37,288 nt of DNA from a virus, in the IMG/VR virus record IMGVR_UViG_3300027906_002599, positions 1-37,288 of that record, one strand, 5' to 3'. How positions within the stretch are numbered: the stretch's first letter is position 1; each line of letters starts with the position of its first letter. The translations under genes and the position numbers were made by a program. The notes below the pieces were generated by a model. That model made no database searches. It had not been told where the DNA came from and saw nothing but the letters and a program-made list of their open reading frames with translations. Below, piece by piece: positions 31,678 to 37,288 of the stretch.

Positions 31678-32817
31678 TTACTGGAATGCTACGTTTGATA
31701 AAGTAATTGCATCAACGTAGTCAGCCGCGTTACCCAATGAACTTGCTGTGTTAGTAAGTTCGATGTAACCGTATCTTGTCATAAATGACACGACAGGTTC
31801 GAATGTAGCAGGGTCCATAACTGGGCCTGTGCTCATTAGTGGGATATACGGACAGTAGAACGCAGGAGCATCAGTTTCGCTTGATCCTTTGTATCCAACA
31901 AGTACTTTAGTACCGTCAGCCGCATAACTATCAACAAAAACTTTGATAGAACCGTTTAAAGTTCCAGCAAGTTTAGTGTTAGTAGGTGCTTCAAAAGAAC
32001 CTTCAGTTGTTCTAGCAAAAGTTGAAGTAGATGCTGATTGTAATATAGTAAGTGCTTCTGGAGAAACAACTATATAGTTACCTGCGCCTCTTCTTGTTCT
32101 TGCCGCGATTCTGTTTGCCGCTCTGTTGATCTCAATAGCCAATACTGCATGTCTGTCACCAACGTAAGTTTGTGTACCAGTCACAGAGTTAAAGTCTAAT
32201 GTAGTTCCTGCACCAGCAAGTGTTCTTAAAGAACCAATAATTTCTTGGTCGATTTCAACAACAATCTCTTGTGCTAGAGCCTGCATAATTTCTGCTTCAA
32301 CATCAAGACCATGCATTGATTCAGCATCTTGTGCCGATTCAAAAGTCCATCTTGCAGATAGACGTCTTGTTTTTGCTTCAACAGTTTGTTTTAAGATTTG
32401 GATGCTCATTTTCTTACCTGCAGTTCCTTCTGACGCCGCTGTAGCATCTGGTGAACCTGAGTAAGCATTAGCAATCTTAAATGGTGAAAGTGCTTCATCA
32501 CCAGGATTAACTCCTGTTGCACTCTCGGCATACCTTGTTCTTAAAGTATGGATTTGTCCTACTGGACCACTCATTGGTTGTACACCAACAAGTTCGTTAG
32601 CAATGACTGAAGGCATAACCCTTCTAATCAAAGGTAACATTACTTTGTTTAAAGTTGCAACGTTGCCAGACTGAGTCGCTCCACTAGTTGCGGATTCCTG
32701 AAGATATCTTTTAGTATTCTCGAGGACCACATCTAATGTACCTTTACGAGAACCGTTAAGTCCTTCTAAAAGTGCGTCCTTAGTTGCTGACCAGTTGCTT
32801 TCAAATAATTCTGCCAT
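31678..32817 (-). CDS. 23: Major capsid protein, T4 gp23-like
   Basis: The 379-aa protein has the marine gp23 core: LPLIRRVMPSVIANELVGVQ, PMSGPVGQIHTLRTRY, EAKTRRLSARWTFESAQD, then QALAQEIVVEIDQEIIGSLR and NYIVVSPEALTILQS. The HK97-type fold is the family's. The N-terminal ~41 residues look like a delta-domain ending in YLQE, a fit to the gp21 cleavage consensus (Leu/Ile-x-Glu), so maturation cleavage after Glu41 is likely. At 379 aa it is shorter than T4 gp23 (521 aa), as usual in marine relatives. AGGAG lies before the ATG. It is the last gene of the gp20-gp23 operon and is followed by a strong terminator. Confidence 0.96.
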   Translation of the reverse strand: MAELFESNWSATKDALLEGLNGSRKGTLDVVLENTKRYLQESATSGATQSGNVATLNKVMLPLIRRVMPSVIANELVGVQPMSGPVGQIHTLRTRYAESATGVNPGDEALSPFKIANAYSGSPDATAASEGTAGKKMSIQILKQTVEAKTRRLSARWTFESAQDAESMHGLDVEAEIMQALAQEIVVEIDQEIIGSLRTLAGAGTTLDFNSVTGTQTYVGDRHAVLAIEINRAANRIAARTRRGAGNYIVVSPEALTILQSASTSTFARTTEGSFEAPTNTKLAGTLNGSIKVFVDSYAADGTKVLVGYKGSSETDAPAFYCPYIPLMSTGPVMDPATFEPVVSFMTRYGYIELTNTASSLGNAADYVDAITLSNVAFQ

Positions 32818-32827
32818 TTCTTATCTC

Positions 32828-33937
32828 CTAATTTGAAAGTCCGGCTAATTTACGGATATTCTCAATTTCGACAATATCCTGTCCATCTTCAGTTGAAGTC
32901 TGAACGTTTTTGTCACCAGTGTGTTCTGATGTCACTGATTCCGTTAATGGCTTTCTAGATTCTTTAGGTAGTGCTTCGCCGTCTAAAACACTAGGAAGGT
33001 ATTTGTTAAATTGCTTCTCTAGGTTTTCTGTTTTTACACTCTCTAATAAATCAACCATTATTTCTTTTTTGCCTTTTGCTAAAGGTTTAAGCAATGAGTC
33101 CATTTGCTCTTTACGAGCATATCTGTCATTTGCTACATTCAATTTTGATTCAACAAGTTTAGTTGCTTCTGCTTTCGCTTCAGCATCTGCTTTTGCTTCG
33201 TCTAATTGCTCTTTAACATCAGCGATTTGTTTTTCTAAATCTTTTACGTCTGAAGATTCATTCAAGTAACTTGAACGATATTCATTTGCAAAGGATTCAA
33301 AGATTCTGCGACCGAAATCGTTTTCTCTTGCGGCTGTGATGTCATCTCTAAACTGTTTAACATTCTCTGTTACGATATTGTTTACAGTTTGTTCGACCTT
33401 GTCAGCGGCACGTTTGATAAAGTCTTTTTTGGTTTCTGCAAGTGCTTTTTTACCTTCAGTTACCATTTTAACTTTTTGTTCTACTAATGCTTGTTTGTCT
33501 TCGTGGAATTCTTTAAGTTCTCCACTTAATTGTTCAACAACAAAGTCATCAAGTTTTGAAACATGTTCAGAAACAGAGTTTCTCTCATCTCTCAATTCTT
33601 TAACTTCTTTTGCTAATTGTTCTGCAACAAACTTCTCTAATTTCTTAGAGTGTTCGCTAACAGCCTTTTTGTAAGCAACTCTTTCTTCTGCAACTTTCTG
33701 CTTATCTTCAGCAAGTTCAACCATTTCTGCTTCAACTCTCTCTTTGATAAAGCCATCTACTGCTTCAACAATAAGACCTTTGTCATGCTCATATCTTTGA
33801 GCAAACTCTTCTCTTAATTCTGCTGTTAGTTCCTCACGGGCTTCGGTTAGACGACTTTCCCAGGCTTCTACAATACTTTGACGAATTTCTTCGTTAAGTT
33901 CGCTAGATTCGATTAAGTCTTCAAATTTTTCTGCCAT
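32828..33937 (-). CDS. 22: Prohead core scaffold protein, T4 gp22-like
   Basis: The 369-aa protein is nearly all charged alpha-helix with long coiled coils (EELTAELREEFAQRYEHDKG, VEQLSGELKEFHEDKQ, KDLEKQIADVKEQLDEAKAD). It sits between gp21 and gp23, the fixed place of the scaffold gene in T4-like phages. It forms the internal core on which gp23 assembles and is degraded by gp21. The C-terminal IVEIENIRKLAGLSN is typical of marine gp22. It is longer than T4 gp22 (269 aa). GGTAGGAG precedes the start. It has two similar coil segments with EQLAKEVKELRDERNSVSEH and the VEQLSGELKEF block, so internal duplication is possible. Confidence 0.93.
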   Translation of the reverse strand: MAEKFEDLIESSELNEEIRQSIVEAWESRLTEAREELTAELREEFAQRYEHDKGLIVEAVDGFIKERVEAEMVELAEDKQKVAEERVAYKKAVSEHSKKLEKFVAEQLAKEVKELRDERNSVSEHVSKLDDFVVEQLSGELKEFHEDKQALVEQKVKMVTEGKKALAETKKDFIKRAADKVEQTVNNIVTENVKQFRDDITAARENDFGRRIFESFANEYRSSYLNESSDVKDLEKQIADVKEQLDEAKADAEAKAEATKLVESKLNVANDRYARKEQMDSLLKPLAKGKKEIMVDLLESVKTENLEKQFNKYLPSVLDGEALPKESRKPLTESVTSEHTGDKNVQTSTEDGQDIVEIENIRKLAGLSN

Positions 33938-33946
33938 AGTAGTCTC

Positions 33947-34576
33947 CTACCTCATTTTTAACTCATTAATAAAATTAATGATGCTTTTATCTAGGTGCTT
34001 TATTGCACCAGTTTGTTTATCGTGTGTATAGTCTTTTGCGATATCATAAATCATGCTACCGCCTCGCATATTGAACAAAGACTCATATATAGTCTTTGGA
34101 TAGGCGTCTGGGGCACTTGGTTGTGCAACAATATCAACGGTAACAATATCAAAATCAGACACACGACCTGATTCATTTACGTTTCCACTTCCTCTACTGC
34201 TGACACCTAACTTCGCACCTGCTTTTAATAAAGCCTTTGCGATGTTCCCCATTGGTGTATCAATAACCTTTAATTTACCTAGTCCGTTAGAACCATCACA
34301 TGACATTTCTGTAATGATATGGCTCACACGGTCTAAATTAATTTGTAGTTCTTCTGGATGGTCTAATTCACCCATCACAGTTTCACCACCGGTAAGTCTT
34401 TCTGTAACGGTTTCAACGGCTTTTTTTATCTCATCTTTAGGATATACTCTTCCATTTTGATTTTTAACATCACCTTGGATGAATAATCCTGCCATGAATA
34501 AGTCTTTCCCATCGTTAGATTCCATTATCTGGATCTTACTTTGTTCTGGACTCATATATTCGTATAATTTACGCAC
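33947..34576 (-). CDS. 21: Prohead maturation protease, T4 gp21-like
   Basis: The 209-aa protein carries the gp21 catalytic region: MGELDHPEELQINLDRVSHI, with conserved His73 and His86, then GVSSRGSG near 124-131 holding the catalytic Ser, and a downstream DIVTVDIVAQPSAPDA. It cleaves scaffold and capsid proteins after Glu during head maturation. The start is GTG at 34576, with AAGGA about 8 nt upstream; the next ATG (residue 8) is a less likely alternative. It lies between the acidic core gene and gp22 in the conserved T4-like order. Length matches the family (212 aa in T4). Confidence 0.95.
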   Translation of the reverse strand: MRKLYEYMSPEQSKIQIMESNDGKDLFMAGLFIQGDVKNQNGRVYPKDEIKKAVETVTERLTGGETVMGELDHPEELQINLDRVSHIITEMSCDGSNGLGKLKVIDTPMGNIAKALLKAGAKLGVSSRGSGNVNESGRVSDFDIVTVDIVAQPSAPDAYPKTIYESLFNMRGGSMIYDIAKDYTHDKQTGAIKHLDKSIINFINELKMR

Positions 34577-34600
34577 CGTTAATTCCTTACTAAACTGTTA

Positions 34601-35419
34601 TTAAACTTTTTTAGGTTCAACGTTTAAGTTGTCTGATCCACCTGAATCTTTTGGTGAGTTATCACCTGAATCACCTTCGCCGCCATCTTTGACTGCTACA
34701 GGCTCTCCTTGTCCATGTGGGCTAACTACTTTAGTTGGTCCTTTTTTAGCATTTCCAGAATCATTGTTGTCTGCTTCACCACCTTTAGGTTCTGCAACTT
34801 TATCTGAAAGTTTAGTTGCTTCTTCAACAACTTCTTCTTCAGACTCTTCAACTTCTGATTCGTCTAGGTCATATTCTACTGCTTCTTCTTGAGGCTCTTC
34901 ATCACCGAGCATATCGATAACTTCGTCTTCAACTTCTTCAGCATCATCACCTGCTTCTTCTTCGTCGTCACCCATTAGTTTTTCAAACTCTGCTCTTAAA
35001 TCTTCAAGTTCGTCTTCAAGTTCGTCGACTTTGTCTTCTAACTCTTGCTCACCTTCTTCTTCTTCAGCAGGCTCTTCACCAACTTCGTCCGCTTCGATTT
35101 CATCATCTGCTTCTTCAACATCTGCTACAAAATCGTTTTCTGGATCTGCTATATCAATTTCTTCTTCAACAGCCTCTTCTTCTGATTCTACAGTTTCTTC
35201 AACTGCTTCTTCTTCTGATTCTTCTGCTTCTTCTACAGTTTCTTCTTCTTCTACTTCTGTTGATTCTACAACTGAGGTATCCTCTGCATCATCTAAGATA
35301 CGTTCGTATTCCTTCCGAGCAGTTTCAACAACGTATTCGTGAAGCAACTCTTCGGCACGTTCGTTATCTTCGGCAAGTAAGAATTCTAAAACTTGTTCTA
35401 GTTTACTGCGTTCTGACAT
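34601..35419 (-). CDS. Acidic prohead core protein (in the gp67/gp68 position)
   Basis: This 272-aa protein has a helical N-terminus (SKLEQVLEFLLAEDNERAEE, then LLHEYVVETARKEYERIL). This is followed by an extremely Glu/Asp-rich low-complexity region (about 45-200) and a Gly/Lys/Asn-rich tail. In T4 the small core proteins gp67 and gp68 are encoded between gp20 and gp21, and this gene has that position. I infer a prohead core role from place and composition, not from clear homology. TAGGAG lies before the ATG. It follows the SGNH-like gene after a 185-nt gap with a late octamer at its far end. Confidence 0.65.
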   Translation of the reverse strand: MSERSKLEQVLEFLLAEDNERAEELLHEYVVETARKEYERILDDAEDTSVVESTEVEEEETVEEAEESEEEAVEETVESEEEAVEEEIDIADPENDFVADVEEADDEIEADEVGEEPAEEEEGEQELEDKVDELEDELEDLRAEFEKLMGDDEEEAGDDAEEVEDEVIDMLGDEEPQEEAVEYDLDESEVEESEEEVVEEATKLSDKVAEPKGGEADNNDSGNAKKGPTKVVSPHGQGEPVAVKDGGEGDSGDNSPKDSGGSDNLNVEPKKV

Positions 35420-35604
35420 TATGTGCTCCTATAATTAAATTATAATATATTTTACACCCAATATGGTTATACTGGACATATTGCTGTATGTTTACTTATA
35501 TAGTATGTGTTAATTTGGCTGAATATAGTCGTATTTTGACTCAAAATGCCATTTTTTTGTCTGGAATGTGTATTGTAACATTCAGTCTGGGTGTTTTTGT
35601 ACTA

Positions 35605-36384
35605 TTATTTATCTAAACTATTTTGTTTGATATGGGTTATAGAATCTATAGCAAAAGACATATGGCTTTCAATTGGTAAGTGATTTGAGTACTTTGGTCC
35701 TGGGCTATCTTCCCAATTTCCATATATGTCATCGCATACATTTAAGTACTCTGCTATGCCTTTTTCTAGTAAGTTTTCATCTGGTATTTGCCATTTAAAT
35801 GGTTCTAAATTGTATTCTAATAAAGAGTTAGACATGCTCATACCTTCTGCCCACTCAAATGTATTAGGGCTAAAAATAAACTTAATGTTATTTTTTATCA
35901 GTTTATCTAAACCATTTTGTAGTATATAATACTGTTTATGTCGTTCAATATCAGGGTCATAAAAGAACATAAAATAATGCTTTAGTAATGAATGTGTGTC
36001 TTTATCCATTACTTTAGATAGGCGTTCTTTAATATGATTATCATCAAAAGAAGTGTCTAAATCGTCTTGAAACACAGAACCTATGCTGTCCATTAATAAT
36101 GTTTTATCGATGTTATTATACCCATTTTCATGTGTATATCGTTTACTATTATTAATTTTAAAGTCTATTCTTGTAGGAGTTGTAGCATTTATTATTACAA
36201 AATCTGCATTTAGCACATCAACTGCATGGTCTATTTGTAAACGTATGCCAAAGTTTGTACAGGCAGGACTAGCCAAGTTATAATACTCAGCATCAAAGTA
36301 ATCTGCTATAAATTGTCCGAATTCATGATTAGGTAGGTTAGGATCGCGACTGGACCACGAACAGCCACAAACCGCCAGTTTCAT
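35605..36384 (-). CDS. SGNH/GDSL hydrolase-like protein
   Basis: This 259-aa protein begins MKLAVCGCSWSSRD, a block I fit to the GDS nucleophile (Ser9) of SGNH hydrolases. YYNLASPACTNFGI near 34-47 and VIINATTPTRID near 63-74 fit the Gly and Asn blocks. A C-terminal NHLPIESHMSFAID supplies a likely catalytic His (about 241). It has no signal peptide or TM, so it would be cytoplasmic or virion-borne. Marine phages carry related GDSL-like genes; the substrate is unknown (acyl esters or glycan acetyl groups are common). It sits inside the head operon between the 68-aa gene and the acidic core gene, where T4 has no such gene. Its start abuts the previous stop. Confidence 0.6.
   Translation of the reverse strand: MKLAVCGCSWSSRDPNLPNHEFGQFIADYFDAEYYNLASPACTNFGIRLQIDHAVDVLNADFVIINATTPTRIDFKINNSKRYTHENGYNNIDKTLLMDSIGSVFQDDLDTSFDDNHIKERLSKVMDKDTHSLLKHYFMFFYDPDIERHKQYYILQNGLDKLIKNNIKFIFSPNTFEWAEGMSMSNSLLEYNLEPFKWQIPDENLLEKGIAEYLNVCDDIYGNWEDSPGPKYSNHLPIESHMSFAIDSITHIKQNSLDK
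35606..35613 (-). promoter_or_regulatory. Late promoter octamer before the acidic core gene
   Basis: GATAAATA on the minus strand overlaps the stop region of the SGNH-like gene, 186 nt before the ATG at 35419. The gap between (35420-35604) holds no gene I can support. Confidence 0.55.
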
Positions 36385-36591
36385 TTAAAAGTCCGATGTG
36401 GATGCCTGGGCTGGCTTGGCGTACATAATAGAAGCAAATTCTTCTTGTTCTATCATTTCTGCCTTTTTAAGTTCTCTGTATTTACGAAGTTTGTTTAAGG
36501 CTTCAAGAGTAAGTCTACCTTTACGAGTATCGTCTAATTCTCTAGGGACTACTTTATCTTTTTCTGGATTATAAAATTCGTCTAATCTCAT
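36385..36591 (-). CDS. Small conserved protein between portal and core genes
   Basis: This 68-aa protein starts MRLDEFYNPEKDKVVPREL and continues DDTRKGRLTLEALNKLRKYR; it is basic in the centre, helical and soluble. I recall proteins of this type between gp20 and gp21 in marine T4-like phages, with unknown function. It may be the counterpart of the small T4 core protein gp67, but that is only positional. Its start overlaps the portal stop by one base, so it is translationally coupled, and its stop abuts the SGNH-like gene start. Confidence 0.7.
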   Translation of the reverse strand: MRLDEFYNPEKDKVVPRELDDTRKGRLTLEALNKLRKYRELKKAEMIEQEEFASIMYAKPAQASTSDF

Positions 36592-37288
36592 TATATATCA
36601 CTTGCTCCTGTTCCTAATTCTGCTCCAGTTCCTTCTGGTCCTAAAGTTTGCACATCTGGTGATTCAACTTCTGCACCTGGTTCTGGAATGTCTTCTACTG
36701 GCGCCTCTAAATCAAAGTCTGAACTTGGAGGTGTTTGTATTCCAACATTTCTCAATCCAATATTTTCAGACTGAGTTGCTTTTTGGTCTTTATTGTATTT
36801 ATTCTCTTGTTTCCAATAATGCTCGTTATCTTTCATTTCTTCTTCAGTTAAACCTAAATACTTTTTAAGTTTAAATTGTTGTGAAAGATAAGGTACTGCT
36901 TCTAAACTACCAAATAATGTTGCACGTTGCGTATCTAAGTCTAATTCTCTATAACTACTAAAGTTTTGAGGTGGTGTAAAGTCTAGATTAAATGTATCAT
37001 TTTCAATATCTATACCTTTATGTACTAAGAAACGTTTAAATTCTCTATCTAGTTGTCTAATAAGTTGTTTTTGTAAACGTTCACAATATTTTGCAAATTG
37101 AAATTCTTGTATATAAGCAACTCCAACTTTACCGTCATTATATTGTGCTGTTCCATCATCTGGTCCAGTTGGTAAGTAAGAACTAGGTACTCTTAATCCT
37201 CTTAATAGTTTATTATTAAAATATTTTAAGTCATCAATTTCGCCAAGATTGTTACCACCTGGGAGGGTATCAACTTTTGAACCTCTAC
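36591..37288 (-). CDS. 20: Portal protein, T4 gp20-like, C-terminal part
   Basis: The frame runs off the right edge, so only about 231 C-terminal residues are seen. The edge reads RGSKVDTLPGGNNLGEIDDL, then KYFNNKLLRGLRVPSSYLP, which is the strongly conserved gp20 block. Next are YIQEFQFAKYCERLQKQLIR and a helix KKYLGLTEEEM. The last ~80 residues are a Pro/Glu/Gly-rich tail. gp20 forms the dodecameric DNA entry vertex and starts head assembly. The start codon lies outside the window; an internal Met at 36836 is not a real start. It is the first visible gene of the head operon. Confidence 0.95.
   Translation of the reverse strand, partial: RGSKVDTLPGGNNLGEIDDLKYFNNKLLRGLRVPSSYLPTGPDDGTAQYNDGKVGVAYIQEFQFAKYCERLQKQLIRQLDREFKRFLVHKGIDIENDTFNLDFTPPQNFSSYRELDLDTQRATLFGSLEAVPYLSQQFKLKKYLGLTEEEMKDNEHYWKQENKYNKDQKATQSENIGLRNVGIQTPPSSDFDLEAPVEDIPEPGAEVESPDVQTLGPEGTGAELGTGASDI

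Noticed and set aside
36591-36836. Separate 81-aa gene
   Set aside because: The frame is open upstream to the window edge and carries portal protein sequence, so this is only its C-terminal tail.

Overview
The window is a piece of a T4-like (straboviral/kyanoviral type) myovirus genome, strongly AT-rich and of marine type. The evidence is a recognisable virion module: portal gp20 (partial), gp21 protease, gp22 scaffold and gp23 capsid protein on the minus strand, gp13 neck protein on the minus strand, and gp14 and gp15 neck/tail-terminator proteins on the plus strand. Two very long repetitive tail-fibre proteins, a partial dNMP kinase (T4 gp1 type), two tRNAs and repeated T4-type late promoter octamers (GATAAATA and variants) support this. 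The host is probably a Gram-negative marine bacterium, because the phage encodes outer-membrane curli secretion parts. The AT bias fits a SAR11-like alphaproteobacterium or a picocyanobacterium; I cannot decide between them from this window.

Layout. 1-5212 (minus): gp13 followed by five overlapping paralogous Fe(II)/2-oxoglutarate oxygenase-like genes and then the dNMP kinase. 5237-11005 (minus): an accessory and metabolic block with a conserved hypothetical protein, a secreted protein, a FabZ-type hot-dog dehydratase, a radical SAM protein, a ferredoxin-NADP reductase, two small proteins, tRNA-Ala(TGC) and tRNA-Ser(GCT). This block holds two near-identical sigma70-type promoters. 11020-14858 (plus): gp14, gp15 (its C-terminal part is cut off by an in-frame TAA), a Nudix hydrolase and two small hypothetical proteins. 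14859-22305 (minus): the most unusual region, a curli-like secretion/amyloid operon. It encodes two single-TM proteins, CsgF, CsgG, a curlin-like subunit, a FecR-domain protein with a curlin-like tail, a second curlin-like subunit, a TM protein and a CHASE2-class III adenylate cyclase. 22306-23640: small genes on both strands between bidirectional terminators. 23641-31542 (minus): two tail-fibre-like proteins sharing a C-terminal domain. 31678-37288 (minus): gp23, gp22, gp21, an acidic core protein, an SGNH-hydrolase-like gene, a small protein and gp20.

How the parts may work together. Octamers resembling T4 late promoters lie before the virion genes, the fibres and the curli operon. The curli module is therefore predicted to be expressed late, with the virion. 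CsgG plus CsgF would form an outer-membrane export pore, and the two curlin-like proteins are the likely cargo. The FecR protein and CHASE2 cyclase look like an envelope-sensing and cAMP-signalling arm. The metabolic block (FabZ, radical SAM, FNR, five putative oxygenases) suggests redox and lipid or small-molecule remodelling of the infected cell. The functional links are inference; the domain calls rest on motifs read directly in the sequence.
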